A DNA stretch of 64,000 nucleotides from an uncultured Acetatifactor sp. (GCA_934394665.1 CAKRRS010000003.1:16432-80431); one strand, 5' to 3'; shown: positions 1 to 9,115, numbered from the stretch's first letter. The notes: generated from the letters alone by a model not told the origin. Translations and numbers: made by a program.

Positions 1-46
1 TTCCGATCGTACTGATCCTTTTCATCGTCATTGTCGTATGCAAGTA

Positions 47-82
47 ATTGTAGTGCATGTTTCCGGGATTTGTCAAGGTTCT
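47..82. repeat. Left copy of interrupted direct repeat flanking the accessory island
   Basis: Twelve bases (47..58) and seventeen bases (66..82) are identical to 10281..10292 and 10300..10316, with a divergent 7-base core at the same spacing. The right copy overlaps the last codons and stop of the gene at 10307..10747, so the left copy may be a scar of that gene end. Seen directly in the sequence. Confidence 0.7.
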
Positions 83-200
83 TTCCCTATTCCAGCCCTA
101 ATTCTTTTGTCAACAAAATTTTGTGGGATTTTCATACATTTTTTGCATCCTGTATCCGTCTACCTTTCCACTCCGTAACTGCGGACCGTCCATCCCATCT

Positions 201-236
201 CCTTGTTGGCACAGCCTGTCAGAAAGATCAAATTTA
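201..236 (-). pseudogene. Lipoprotein lipobox relic
   Basis: On the minus strand these 36 bases encode LIFLTGCANK, the same lipobox as the lipoprotein at 6661..7956; the DNA differs at only about 3 of 36 positions from 7890..7925. There is no open frame on either side, so it is a fragment of a second copy. Confidence 0.65.
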
Positions 237-285
237 CATATACCAAAACCTGAAACACTGATATTCAATATAGTAGTTATAGTTT

Positions 286-951
286 TCACTTTTCATTATA
301 TTTTTCTATCATTTCATTTTTTAGGCCAACTAACGCATCCATTCCTTTCTGGGTTGTAGCAAAAAATTCATTTTCACAAACTTGATTATATTTTACATAT
401 GTGGATTCACCTCCTGTTTCACAAATATTATTTTCATGCTCTTGATATGAAAATATTGGCGTGAATGCATTTTCCACATACACCTGATATACAGGAATCT
501 TCTCTCCAAGACCATCTACCTGATTTTCGATAAAGACTAAATATTCTTCTCCCACTTCCATTATATTAACAAATCCTCTTTCGATGGAATATGGCTCTGA
601 ATATAAACTAAGTGACCAACGGCTGCAAGTAAGATATATATCTTGTCCCACCGCAGGCTCTGTTCCCTTATAAACATCTTCCACTTTGACCAGTTGCCTG
701 CTTGTTCCTCCTATATGCTCCACATCTTCCAGTACAGATACCCGTATAATAACTGGGACCTGCGGTAAATTTACCGATAAATTCTCTGTCTCTTCAAGAC
801 ATATATTTTCTGGAAGCTGTGCTACGTAAAGCTCATCTAAATATGACTTATCTTCTGCTATATTAGTATACGTTCTTTTTTCAAATATACCAAATGCAGT
901 TATAACTATAACAATGAATAAGATAAAGCATGAACCCCATTTGAATTTCAC
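286..951 (-). CDS. Membrane-anchored extracellular protein of the ABC exporter operon, unknown function
   Basis: 221 residues starting at GTG, which overlaps the stop of the upstream ATPase gene by a few bases, so the two are translationally coupled. One hydrophobic segment at about residues 7-25 with a Lys-rich N-terminus suggests an N-terminal anchor with the rest outside the cell. The body contains Cys residues near 36, 107, 175 and 190, and no family was recognised. It is the last gene of the minus-strand run permease-permease-ATPase-anchored protein, so an accessory or immunity-like role for the transporter is plausible, but this is inference from position only. Confidence 0.75.
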   Translation of the reverse strand: MKFKWGSCFILFIVIVITAFGIFEKRTYTNIAEDKSYLDELYVAQLPENICLEETENLSVNLPQVPVIIRVSVLEDVEHIGGTSRQLVKVEDVYKGTEPAVGQDIYLTCSRWSLSLYSEPYSIERGFVNIMEVGEEYLVFIENQVDGLGEKIPVYQVYVENAFTPIFSYQEHENNICETGGESTYVKYNQVCENEFFATTQKGMDALVGLKNEMIEKYNEK

Positions 952-1592
952 AGTTCTGTCCCCTTTCTTTCAATGCGGCCATCTGCAATTCTATATACCT
1001 GGTCTGCCAATATCTTCATATCATCCTGATTATGACTGGCTAAAAGAATTAAGGCTCCTCTTTCTTTTTCCTGTTCAATTAATTGTCTGATTTCCTTTAT
1101 TCCTGCTTCATCCAGTCCGTTTGTAGGCTCATCCAGCATGATAACATCCGGCTTCTCCATGATGGCCTGTGCAATCACCAGTCTCTGCTTCATTCCCATT
1201 GAGTATTTACCAAATACCCTTTTGTCAGCCGGGTCAAGTCCAACCCGTTGTATTGCTTCTTCTACTTCCCGCTTACCAATCACTCCCTTTAACTGCGCAA
1301 GATATAATAAGTTTTCCGCTCCTGTCTTATTGGGATACAAGCCGGCATGCTCCAAAACAATCCCTTGACTTGGTAAAACAGCAAAGTCTTTGTGCAGTTC
1401 TTTATCATTCCAATAAATATTACCTGAATCAATCTTCATCAGACCCGATAATGCCCGAAACAACATGGTTTTTCCAGATCCATTTCTACCCCAAAATCCA
1501 TATATATTTCCTGTTTCCATTTCCAGGCTGATGTCATTGAGTATTGTCTTACCCTTTATGTTTTTATGAATATTGTTTGCAATTAATTTCAT
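948..1592 (-). CDS. ABC transporter ATP-binding protein (exporter type)
   Basis: 214 residues, the usual length of a stand-alone ABC-2 type ATPase. Visible motifs are Walker A GRNGSGKT near residue 35, an atypical signature YSMGMKQR near 131, Walker B VIMLDEPTNGLD near 150, and the H-loop in LASHNQDD. The signature has SMGMK instead of the common SGGMK (or SGGQQ). It starts one base after the stop of the upstream permease gene and overlaps the next gene, so it belongs to a compact operon with the two permeases at 1594..2418 and 2420..3262. The substrate cannot be read from the sequence; the setting suggests export of a peptide or antibiotic, or self-protection. Confidence 0.92.
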   Translation of the reverse strand: MKLIANNIHKNIKGKTILNDISLEMETGNIYGFWGRNGSGKTMLFRALSGLMKIDSGNIYWNDKELHKDFAVLPSQGIVLEHAGLYPNKTGAENLLYLAQLKGVIGKREVEEAIQRVGLDPADKRVFGKYSMGMKQRLVIAQAIMEKPDVIMLDEPTNGLDEAGIKEIRQLIEQEKERGALILLASHNQDDMKILADQVYRIADGRIERKGTEL

Positions 1593-1593
1593 A

Positions 1594-2418
1594 TCAAATT
1601 GTCTCCATTTCCATGTCCTCTGCCAGTAAATCCTTCTTCTGTATCAATAGTCCTCCCATCACTACAGTAACTATACAGAATAGAGCCGGAATCAATATCG
1701 AAGTAACTAAATTCAAAGAATATCGGCTGTTGGCTAACTCAACTTCTAACAATGTGCTGCGATGCCATCCCAAAACGGTATGTGCTACTGGATTCAACCA
1801 CAAAAAAACATCTATGATGTCTTGTTTGATTTGCATTTTCGTCAATATATTTATGATACTGAGTGCTGCGGTACAAATCATTTGTACAACCATAACCAAT
1901 GTGAATGCAGCACTGCTTCCAATATTGATTGCAAGTAAATTAACCAACAGTACCAGAGTAAAATTCCATAACATAAAAATCAGAGCATGGCATCCCAATA
2001 AAATAAATCCACCTACGCTAAAAATCACCTGATATCGCAATACAGAAGCAATAGCGGTTGTGCTTAGAAATACCAGTTCAAATATGCATATTAAATTAAT
2101 TAACTGTAACATTTCCTTTCCATACCATTTCATTCGATTCGGGCACCGACTAAACACATAGATACTGGCTGTGCAGAAATGACCATACAGCTTATTCCCA
2201 AAAACCAATATCATAATATAGTTTGGCATCATACGAAGCATAAATCCAATTAACTCCACTAAATTGCAACTCATGCTGAGTTCACCTCTGGATCCACTTA
2301 ATTGTAATACCAGTTCTGATAGCGTTATTACTCCGTCAAACGGTCTGATAAAACCAAGCGATATGCAAATTCCGGAAAGTATTCCAATTAAAATTACTAC
2401 TCTTTTTTCATGATGCAT
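1594..2418 (-). CDS. ABC-2 type permease subunit, probable
   Basis: About 274 residues with roughly six hydrophobic segments separated by short loops, the layout of an ABC-2 permease half. A longer frame starts at 2445, but the ATG at 2418 lies one base after the stop of the upstream permease and has an AAGGA-type site, so it was preferred. It ends one base before the start of the ATPase gene. With the neighbouring 280-residue permease it would form the membrane channel of one exporter. No family-specific motif was recognised, so the call rests on topology and operon context. Confidence 0.8.
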   Translation of the reverse strand: MHHEKRVVILIGILSGICISLGFIRPFDGVITLSELVLQLSGSRGELSMSCNLVELIGFMLRMMPNYIMILVFGNKLYGHFCTASIYVFSRCPNRMKWYGKEMLQLINLICIFELVFLSTTAIASVLRYQVIFSVGGFILLGCHALIFMLWNFTLVLLVNLLAINIGSSAAFTLVMVVQMICTAALSIINILTKMQIKQDIIDVFLWLNPVAHTVLGWHRSTLLEVELANSRYSLNLVTSILIPALFCIVTVVMGGLLIQKKDLLAEDMEMETI

Positions 2419-2419
2419 A

Positions 2420-3262
2420 TTACCATTTATCCTTATTCCTTCCATAAAGGTAAAAACCGAGTATTATTATTATTATAATTCCTACCCCCATCAGTGGAAC
2501 GATAATATTTTTAGGGGTATCATCAAAAAGAAACAAATACTTATACCAGCTTAATGAACTCTTATTTCTATCCAGAATATTAAGATATGTAGTCACATTC
2601 AATAGAACAAAAGTCGGTAAGATCAGCAACGCGCGATATTTAACCGTCAAAACAAATGAGATTGCTACGGGAAGCGTACCAAGGATTCCTGATACGACAC
2701 CAAAAAATAGTGTTGCAAGAATTGCATACAAACCAGGGGATGCTATATAGATTGCGCTGCCTATGTAATTATGAACCATTGTGGCATAATCTGGATTGTA
2801 AATGCTTAAATTTGATAGATCTCTTATTGCATTCATGGGAAAAGATAGCATATTCATTAGTATTTCCAGCATAAATGGAACCGTAAAAACTATTGTTGTT
2901 GTAAAAAAAGATGCCCACAATTTACTTTGTAAATAACGATTTTTCCCTAAACGATAAATCATGTATACTTCTTCTTTTGTCTGCTGTTCTTTGGTATAAG
3001 AAAAACCAGCAGGTACAGCAACCAAGATAGGGTATATCATCACAATTAATAATTGAATGTTTGCACTAAAATATACTTTATTCAGGCTGAGCGCTAATAA
3101 CTTCATTGGCTGATACATTTGTGAAACATCAGTACCTCTAAATGTGAGAACATTCGTTATATAATTCCCCAGCACTACCGCTAGAAGTAATATAAATGTC
3201 AGACTTGCTTCTTTTTGTTTTAATAAAAAAATGGTTTGCTTCTTAATCACTTTTATTAACAT
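2420..3262 (-). CDS. ABC-2 type permease subunit, probable
   Basis: About 280 residues, first gene of the second exporter operon. An N-terminal LLKQKEAS-like amphipathic stretch is followed by a hydrophobic segment near residue 20-38, a larger extracellular loop, and five further hydrophobic stretches, ending in a basic tail. The frame is open from 3307, but ATG at 3262 has a clear GAGGG site seven bases upstream and begins the natural permease N-terminus. The repeat R1 (3374..3570) lies just upstream and may separate this operon from the ATPase gene at 3695..4570. Confidence 0.8.
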   Translation of the reverse strand: MLIKVIKKQTIFLLKQKEASLTFILLLAVVLGNYITNVLTFRGTDVSQMYQPMKLLALSLNKVYFSANIQLLIVMIYPILVAVPAGFSYTKEQQTKEEVYMIYRLGKNRYLQSKLWASFFTTTIVFTVPFMLEILMNMLSFPMNAIRDLSNLSIYNPDYATMVHNYIGSAIYIASPGLYAILATLFFGVVSGILGTLPVAISFVLTVKYRALLILPTFVLLNVTTYLNILDRNKSSLSWYKYLFLFDDTPKNIIVPLMGVGIIIIIILGFYLYGRNKDKW

Positions 3263-3373
3263 ACAATTTCCCTCATATAACTTGGGATTAAATGCTTTAT
3301 TATGCACTTAATCCCAAATTTTTACAACTTATCTTCCATCGTAAGAAACAATAACAGATTTTCTTTAGAAATA

Positions 3374-3570
3374 CAATTGAGCATTTGGAAACTTCCCATT
3401 AATCGTATTAATTTCCTTTTGCTCAAGTAGTTACAGCAATAACCGTTTCCATTTTCTCCATGTCTTTCGTTGTCACCAATCTTATCTGGATGCGCTGTAC
3501 CTGACAGAAAAAGAGAGTGAAAATATCTTTGAGTTTACCATGCTGACTGACAGCTGAGTACTAGATTTTC
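3374..3570. repeat. Dispersed repeat R1 with long terminal hairpin
   Basis: About 197 bp nearly identical to R3 at 10056..10250; the first 54 bp also occur at 8609..8662. It opens with a hairpin whose 7-base arms TTGAGCA (3377..3383) and TGCTCAA (3420..3426) enclose weaker pairing. Each copy sits 3' of a minus-strand gene of the island. No transposase or clear target duplication was seen. The remaining part of 3263..3694 holds no gene. Confidence 0.75.
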
Positions 3571-3694
3571 ATACAATTTTTATTATCGCAGCATCATTCC
3601 ATTTTCTGGCAGTTTTAAGACAAGTCTGTCTGCTATTGAATTTTAGAACTTCTCCTTAAAGGAAATGTATCAGTTGTTTTACAACTACCGTAGA

Positions 3695-4570
3695 TCATTC
3701 TCTATCTATCCAATATAAATATACATCTTCCAGGCAGGGATAAACTTCTTCCACATTACCAGTTTTCAAGGCATCGGCACTGATGATCCTCAGTCGATGT
3801 CCTTTTTCTGTTAATGTAACACTTATGATCTTGGCTCCACTGTTCTGGTATTCTTCCCCTTCCCTCTCTGTAACCAACACATTATAAACTTTATGTTCCA
3901 ATTCAGCCAAAAATTTCTGCGGAGTATCCCTCCGGACAATCTTCCCATTCTTTATCAGCAGTATCTCTCTGGCCATGTTTTCCACATCCGCTACTACATG
4001 TGTGGCTAAAAGGACAATCTTATCCTTTGCACAGCCACTGATAAAATTTCGTATCCGGATTCTTTCCTCCGGATCCATCCCAGCCGTTGGTTCATCCAGA
4101 ATCAATATCTCCGGATCATTTAATAGCGCCTGTGCTAGCAGGATTCTCTGTTTCATACCACCTGAAAAGTATTTCAGCTTTTTATACCGTTCCTCTTTCA
4201 GATTGACGACCTCTAATAAATTTTCAATCTGTTCTCTGGCATCTTTTCTGTTCATTCCTTTTAAAGCAGCCATATACCAAAGGAACTTTTCTGCAGTAAA
4301 TGCTTCATAAAGACTCTGCTGCTGTGGCATATACCCGATCTTCGCCCGGTAATCCGCTCCCATCTTATAAATATCTTCTCCGTCTGCCGTTATGCTTCCC
4401 TTATCCGGGCGCAAATTATCCGTCAGCATACCAAACATTGTACTTTTCCCTGCGCCGTTGGGACCCAGAATCCCATATATCCCCGGTGTAAAATCTGCAG
4501 ATACGTCATTTATTGCATACGTTTTCCCATGATCATAGCTTTTGTATAGATCTTTTATTTTTAATTCCAT
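3695..4570 (-). CDS. ABC transporter ATP-binding protein
   Basis: 291 residues: an N-terminal ATPase domain (about 1-220) and a C-terminal extension of about 70 residues, as in ABC-2 or bacitracin-type exporters. Motifs are Walker A GPNGAGKST near residue 37, signature FSGGMKQRIL near 134, Walker B ILILDEPTAGMDPEE near 155, and H-loop LATHVVAD. It starts 10 bases after the stop of the 688-residue membrane protein, with an AAGGG site, so the two form one exporter. The substrate is unknown; it is distinct from the second ATPase at 948..1592. Confidence 0.93.
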   Translation of the reverse strand: MELKIKDLYKSYDHGKTYAINDVSADFTPGIYGILGPNGAGKSTMFGMLTDNLRPDKGSITADGEDIYKMGADYRAKIGYMPQQQSLYEAFTAEKFLWYMAALKGMNRKDAREQIENLLEVVNLKEERYKKLKYFSGGMKQRILLAQALLNDPEILILDEPTAGMDPEERIRIRNFISGCAKDKIVLLATHVVADVENMAREILLIKNGKIVRRDTPQKFLAELEHKVYNVLVTEREGEEYQNSGAKIISVTLTEKGHRLRIISADALKTGNVEEVYPCLEDVYLYWIDRE

Positions 4571-4580
4571 AATGTACCCT

Positions 4581-6647
4581 TTATATCATATTCAACAGAA
4601 TCATGTGGCTGCTTCCTTTAAAATACAAAAGCAGCAATACAACAATAATCAATATGCCGCTTTCCATCAGCAGTGCCGGAATTCTCTGTTTCAACTTTTT
4701 GTACAATATCCGCCCCAGGATTCCTACTGCCAGAAAGCTTCCGAATTTCAGGACAAATACGAAAGTCTCATACCATCCCAGTGTTATGCTGCTTTCGCAG
4801 TTCCAATTTACCAGATCACACATTTTCTGCCCTGCTGTGGCAAAGCCATCAATATTCTGCAGCTTTAAAAACAATGGTGCAGCCGTTACCAGATAGACAA
4901 ATACTACGCATATGATTGCTGCCAGATCCTTACTTCTCTCCAGAACTTCTCTTCCTCTCCGGGTAGAACGGATCAGCGGTATCAGGTTGCTCTCCTCTCC
5001 TGCTCCGTAAATCCCTCCCAGTAAAAACAGCAGCAGAACCGCACCTACGTACCAGGTAAGCACTTCATGAGTAACATTTCCCCATATATCCAGGTAAGCT
5101 TTTTCATCCAGTAAATATTTTTCCGAAAGTTTACCCTCTTTTTCTGATAGTCCCCGGATCTGATCTGTCAGCTCCTGAAAGCCCTCATGCAAACGCTGCC
5201 ATTCCAACTGCGTCAGTAACCGATCTATTTCATCCGTCCCTGACATTTCAGCTGATTCCCGGCTGGGCTCCTGTAACTGCTCCAACCGCCTTTTTTCGTT
5301 TTCCACCTGCTCCAGGGTCTCCTCCTTCAGCTGTCCGGAAAGATTTTTCAGGTACATATGGTAGGCGGCATCTTTCGCCGTCGCATAGTATTGTGGCGCA
5401 TATACAGCAAAAACATTCTGTATCATAAGCCACAGGGCAATTATGATCACAATTCCTTTTTTCTGCTGGATCAATAGTTTATAAAATTCATAATATACAA
5501 GATTCCTTCTATGCCCTAGTACGCTCCATTTTTTTCGTAACCTGATAATCAGCGTTTCCAGCCGGCCACTGTCACTGATCTGGCAGGTTCTATGGAAAAG
5601 GTTTATTCCGCTGGCACAGCATACCACATAAATAATCAGGAAGACACTGACCGCAACTTCATTTTTTCCTATGGCATGTCCCCCAAAATTGAAATTAACA
5701 TAGCTTCCCAGCGCCTGTCTCATATCCCAATAGAAAAAAGGATTTATAATCTTACATACCCGCAGGGTTCCCGTGACAACAATGAAATGGTACGCTGCAT
5801 ATTCGCATATCATAGGAAGCATCATGACAATGAAAGCTCCCGTTTCCGATTTCACCAGCATGCCCGCCATAAAAAGAACAGACCCTGTCAGCAGGGACAG
5901 TCCCACACGAAGAAAAATAAGCAGTCCTATGGCCTGCCCTACGCTTAATACATACGGGCAGTTGCGGAAAAGAGAAACCGACTGTACGGGTCTGTTCATA
6001 TTGCCATATCCATACATCCATTTCAGGAACAAAACAACACTGGTTTCCTGTAACAAGGTATACAGTACTCCCCCCGATAATAGCAGAAACAACTTGGAAT
6101 ACACCGTTACATGATGTCCGTTTTTACATCCTTTAATAAGAATAAAAAGCTTTCTATTTCTCTCATAAAATAATAAATACCATGTCAATACTCCCTGAAA
6201 AGAAATAGCAAAGAAAATACCGTACTGATACTCCGCCAATGCCTTTATTCCAAAACAGTTGTCCACTGTCACAGAAGCTTTCGCAACTGCCGAAAAATCG
6301 TTACAAGTCTTGCGGATATTATCCGTCAGATAATGATTTCCTTCGGAGATCACATTTTCCATGGCCTTTGACCTGTCCTGCATCTGTGAAATAAATTCCC
6401 GATAAGAGTCCAGATACCGTTTCTGTTCCTCCAGATCAGCCTCATAGAAGCCTAACTCGTCCGCCTGTTCATTTCCTTCACAAAACGCAATATATTGATC
6501 TTTTTGCTGATATACATAGACATAGGCCGCTTCTTTTTTCTGAATCATAAAAAGCAGGAATAGATTCCCCACGAAAAGTCCAATAAATGCAATCCATAGC
6601 GGAATCTGCGTCATCATTTTTTTTATTTCATATCCTGTCAACCTCAT
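4581..6647 (-). CDS. Large fused ABC permease-like membrane protein
   Basis: 688 residues. Two similar halves are visible: each opens with a short YE-x-K-K/L-type amphipathic stretch and one membrane segment (about 15-33 and 396-415), then a long hydrophilic, partly coiled-coil extracellular domain (about 40-130 and 425-545), then several membrane segments. This is the layout of two ABC-2 permease halves fused in one chain. It lies between a lipoprotein and an ATPase gene with short gaps (13 and 10 bases). Bacteriocin-associated membrane proteins have comparable size, but homology was not shown here. Confidence 0.82.
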   Translation of the reverse strand: MRLTGYEIKKMMTQIPLWIAFIGLFVGNLFLLFMIQKKEAAYVYVYQQKDQYIAFCEGNEQADELGFYEADLEEQKRYLDSYREFISQMQDRSKAMENVISEGNHYLTDNIRKTCNDFSAVAKASVTVDNCFGIKALAEYQYGIFFAISFQGVLTWYLLFYERNRKLFILIKGCKNGHHVTVYSKLFLLLSGGVLYTLLQETSVVLFLKWMYGYGNMNRPVQSVSLFRNCPYVLSVGQAIGLLIFLRVGLSLLTGSVLFMAGMLVKSETGAFIVMMLPMICEYAAYHFIVVTGTLRVCKIINPFFYWDMRQALGSYVNFNFGGHAIGKNEVAVSVFLIIYVVCCASGINLFHRTCQISDSGRLETLIIRLRKKWSVLGHRRNLVYYEFYKLLIQQKKGIVIIIALWLMIQNVFAVYAPQYYATAKDAAYHMYLKNLSGQLKEETLEQVENEKRRLEQLQEPSRESAEMSGTDEIDRLLTQLEWQRLHEGFQELTDQIRGLSEKEGKLSEKYLLDEKAYLDIWGNVTHEVLTWYVGAVLLLFLLGGIYGAGEESNLIPLIRSTRRGREVLERSKDLAAIICVVFVYLVTAAPLFLKLQNIDGFATAGQKMCDLVNWNCESSITLGWYETFVFVLKFGSFLAVGILGRILYKKLKQRIPALLMESGILIIVVLLLLYFKGSSHMILLNMI

Positions 6648-6660
6648 GCAAATTGCCCCT

Positions 6661-7956
6661 TTAACGATCCATGATCTCCGTCAGTGTAATCGTTTTCCCC
6701 CAGTACTCTCCAATTTTTTTCTCCCAGCACTTTACTCCCCATGTACCGTCTTCTTTCTCATAAGTAAAGTACATCCTGTTTCTGTCACCTACCGGAAATC
6801 TCTGTGCTCTCTCGTTTTCATTTAATGGTGTCATAAAGGTATCTACGATCTGCATGTCCTTGTCATACACAACATATTTTCCCGGATTCCGAAGCCAATC
6901 ATCAATGTTCTCCATCCAGTCATCAAAAAAATATAAATATTCGCCATCACTCAAAAAATAACCTGCCTGAGGTACATCTTCCAATAACACCTTCATATTG
7001 GATCCATCCAGATCAGCAATATATACCGGCATCGGTTCATCACCTCTTTTTTCATCATCATAGGGATCCAGGATGATCTGATCCTGCCAGAATTGTACCC
7101 CTAAAATATGCACCGATTTCGGCATATCCGGAATCTGTAATTCCTCAATTTTGTCCGCCTGTATATCATATACAAAGGTTTTATTATATAACCTGTCGTA
7201 ATCGTAACCATTATTTTCTTCCTTCTGGGAATCTCCCTCTTTGGGCAGCATAGAAATAATTTCAAAATACACATAATTTCCATAAGCCTGAAGATTTCCC
7301 CAAGTAAGCACTCTCAGATTCTCCTCCGCAGTATAGACGGTCTCCGGTCTATGAAAAAAGGTATTTAATGATAACTGTTTTATTGTACATTCAACCTTTA
7401 TCTCCTCATCTTCCTCATAATACCTTTTTTCTGCATAATATAAGTTGTTCCTATGTATGATCCAGCTCACAATGATGCTGGAATTTCCATCCCATTTGTA
7501 CACGGCATCTTTCGCTGTTCCATCCAAAGCATAGCGGTATAATATCCGTTCATCCGTTTCGTAACAGCTCAACGGAATACAATAAAGATAATCTCCGCAT
7601 TTTGCAATTGCGATATCTTTATCCGGATTAATATTTGCCAGTTCCTCCAAATCGACAGAGGCATTACACTCTTTTATTTTCTGCTGATCCGTCTCTCTGT
7701 CATGTAAGCAGTCCACCTTATTACACAGCGGAACTAAAACATCATTACCTTCTTCCATGTAATAGATAAAACCATTCTTGTATATATATACGATGTTATC
7801 GCTTCCCTGCTGGACTTTAGGAAATGCTATGCTATCCGACCATTGTCTGTATTGATAGTCATAGTTTTCTACATATATGTCCGGCATTGCCTTGTTGGCG
7901 CAGCCTGTCAGAAATATCAAGTTTACTATTATAAGATAGGTTTTTATTCTCCGCAT
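6661..7956 (-). CDS. Lipoprotein with probable beta-propeller-like body, unknown function
   Basis: 431 residues from ATG at 7956, which has AGGAG six bases upstream; the open frame extends to 7977 without a better site. Signal peptide with lipobox LTGC, lipidated Cys at about residue 19. The rest is rich in Tyr, Asp and short repeated strands such as DGEYLYFFDD and CGDYLYCIP, which resemble DUF5050-type or propeller repeats. It is the first gene before the fused permease (13-base gap) and probably works outside the membrane with that exporter. Its signal-peptide DNA recurs as a relic at 201..236. Confidence 0.85.
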   Translation of the reverse strand: MRRIKTYLIIVNLIFLTGCANKAMPDIYVENYDYQYRQWSDSIAFPKVQQGSDNIVYIYKNGFIYYMEEGNDVLVPLCNKVDCLHDRETDQQKIKECNASVDLEELANINPDKDIAIAKCGDYLYCIPLSCYETDERILYRYALDGTAKDAVYKWDGNSSIIVSWIIHRNNLYYAEKRYYEEDEEIKVECTIKQLSLNTFFHRPETVYTAEENLRVLTWGNLQAYGNYVYFEIISMLPKEGDSQKEENNGYDYDRLYNKTFVYDIQADKIEELQIPDMPKSVHILGVQFWQDQIILDPYDDEKRGDEPMPVYIADLDGSNMKVLLEDVPQAGYFLSDGEYLYFFDDWMENIDDWLRNPGKYVVYDKDMQIVDTFMTPLNENERAQRFPVGDRNRMYFTYEKEDGTWGVKCWEKKIGEYWGKTITLTEIMDR

Positions 7957-7996
7957 AGCATCTCCTGTTTTATCCATCTAGTTGGTCATCAATTGA

Positions 7997-8431
7997 TTAT
8001 CTGGTCCATCTTGTAATATCCATCCAGTATCCAGAAGGGAATTGTGTCACAGAAACCTCGTGTACACCTCTTACATCCAAAAATGCCGCCGTTGGCTGTT
8101 CGATTACAGAGATGTCTACCCTTGCAGTTGCTCCGCCTCCTAATGAACTATCTATATCATTTAATACATGATTCTTACCTCCATAACGATATGTTGCATC
8201 TATTGACGCCCCTACTCCAATTTCGGGACCGCTTCTTGCATAGCTTGTAGTCGCATATGCATAGTTATCATATACTGCCAGATATCCTGACGCCACAACA
8301 TTATAATGGTTAGCACTCACACTATCCGTTGCTAATAACCCTGCCGATGATTTTATCGTGAATGCCGGTACTATTAAAAGTGAAAAACTCAGCCCCAATA
8401 AAATTCTTCTTATACTTCTCTTTACTTTCAT
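7997..8431 (-). CDS. Small secreted protein, candidate exported or bacteriocin-like product
   Basis: 144 residues with a clean signal peptide: basic start (KVKRSIRR), hydrophobic core and a probable cleavage near residues 29-31. The mature part is about 114 residues, without Cys, rich in Ala, Ser, Tyr and Val, and ends in an aromatic/basic tail. No family was recognised. AGAGGTG lies seven bases before the start. It sits directly upstream of the lipoprotein-permease-ATPase genes, so it could be the substrate or a partner of that exporter; lactococcin-972-like systems have a similar gene order, but no sequence match is claimed. Confidence 0.8.
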   Translation of the reverse strand: MKVKRSIRRILLGLSFSLLIVPAFTIKSSAGLLATDSVSANHYNVVASGYLAVYDNYAYATTSYARSGPEIGVGASIDATYRYGGKNHVLNDIDSSLGGGATARVDISVIEQPTAAFLDVRGVHEVSVTQFPSGYWMDITRWTR

Positions 8432-8454
8432 AAAACACCTCTAAATTTGCTAAA

Positions 8455-8465
8455 TGTGTATTATA
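8455..8465 (-). promoter_or_regulatory. Possible -10 element for the secreted-protein operon
   Basis: A perfect TATAAT on the minus strand (8460..8465) lies about 30 bases before the start of the 144-residue secreted protein gene. No good -35 is found at the expected distance, so the promoter may need an activator or be unrelated. The rest of 8432..8745 contains repeat R2 and a terminator. Confidence 0.35.
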
Positions 8466-8560
8466 AACCATATTCTTAATATCTGCACATCCGTCTGCTC
8501 TATTGTACTTGTTTTTTCTTACCTTCCTCCATTTTCTAAAATATTTCTTTTACTTGTCGA

Positions 8561-8662
8561 TCAAACATGCTTGATAATTCATATTTACCACAAATTATGT
8601 TTCTAAATCAATTGAGCATTTGGAAACTTCCCATTAATCGTATTAATTTCCTTTTGCTCAAG
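8561..8662. repeat. Dispersed repeat R2 (truncated copy)
   Basis: The first 48 bp match the sequence preceding R3 (10009..10055), and 8609..8662 match the hairpin part of R1 and R3, with TTGAGCA and TGCTCAA arms. The copy stops just after the hairpin, where R1 and R3 continue for another 140 bp. Confidence 0.7.
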
Positions 8663-8687
8663 TCCCTTAATAAAAGATTTCATAGCA

Positions 8688-8737
8688 AAAAGAGTAGGTT
8701 GCATCCGTAATTTTTCTATAGATGCAACCCACTCTTT
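8688..8737 (-). terminator. Rho-independent terminator after the 117-residue secreted protein gene
   Basis: Long stem on the minus strand, AAAGAGT/ACTCTTT continuing into a GGTTGCATC/GATGCAACC pair, followed by a T run. It ends the XRE-secreted protein unit nine bases after the stop at 8746. Confidence 0.85.
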
Positions 8738-8745
8738 AACTTAAA

Positions 8746-9099
8746 CTATTCTTTATAAAGTACACCAGTATACGTAGCTACTGTTTGACTTATAGTATAT
8801 GAATATTTACTTATTGTAAGAACCCCTGAGTAATAGCTTCCATTAATTTTTTCTCTCCATGAAATTTCTTTCTGTGGTTTTACAACCCCTGAATATATCA
8901 CTTCCCTCGTCACACTAACACTTGCTCCGCAAAGGACAATGTCGTTTTCCGCCAAATCTTCTGCAACATATACTTCATAATATATACCTTCTGATGTATA
9001 TCCCTCTCCTACCCGCTGTGCAGTTTTCTGCGCATTAACCGGGAATGAAATACTTAAAACAGCTACTACAAAAAATATGGCAAATATACCTTTATTCAT
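8746..9099 (-). CDS. Small secreted protein, unknown function
   Basis: 117 residues with a signal peptide (hydrophobic core about residues 4-20, probable cleavage after VNA near residue 23). The mature part, about 94 residues, is rich in Val, Tyr, Ser and Thr with a predicted beta character and one Cys in ENDIVLCGAS. It follows the XRE regulator by 16 bases and is followed by a strong terminator, so the two form a transcription unit. No family was recognised. It may be a second exported factor or the target of the island's regulation. Confidence 0.75.
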   Translation of the reverse strand: MNKGIFAIFFVVAVLSISFPVNAQKTAQRVGEGYTSEGIYYEVYVAEDLAENDIVLCGASVSVTREVIYSGVVKPQKEISWREKINGSYYSGVLTISKYSYTISQTVATYTGVLYKE

Positions 9100-9115
9100 A
9101 TCCTATCCGATCCTT

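Larger units (their letters stand above)
1..285. other. Gene-free left edge with relics of the neighbouring island
   Basis: No intact gene is visible. The stretch carries one copy of an interrupted direct repeat (47..82) matching 10281..10316, and a minus-strand fragment (201..236) matching the signal-peptide region of the lipoprotein gene at 6661..7956. Short frames here lack ribosome binding sites. It reads as a decayed remnant of a rearranged or duplicated copy of the island, possibly continuing left of the window. Confidence 0.5.

Noticed and set aside
3374-3570. Repeat R1/R3 as an insertion sequence
   Set aside because: No transposase frame, no matching terminal inverted repeats at both ends and no target duplication were found.
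3440-3570. Short peptide frame inside repeats R1 and R3 as a gene
   Set aside because: The frame is interrupted by small insertions or deletions that differ between copies and lacks a ribosome binding site.
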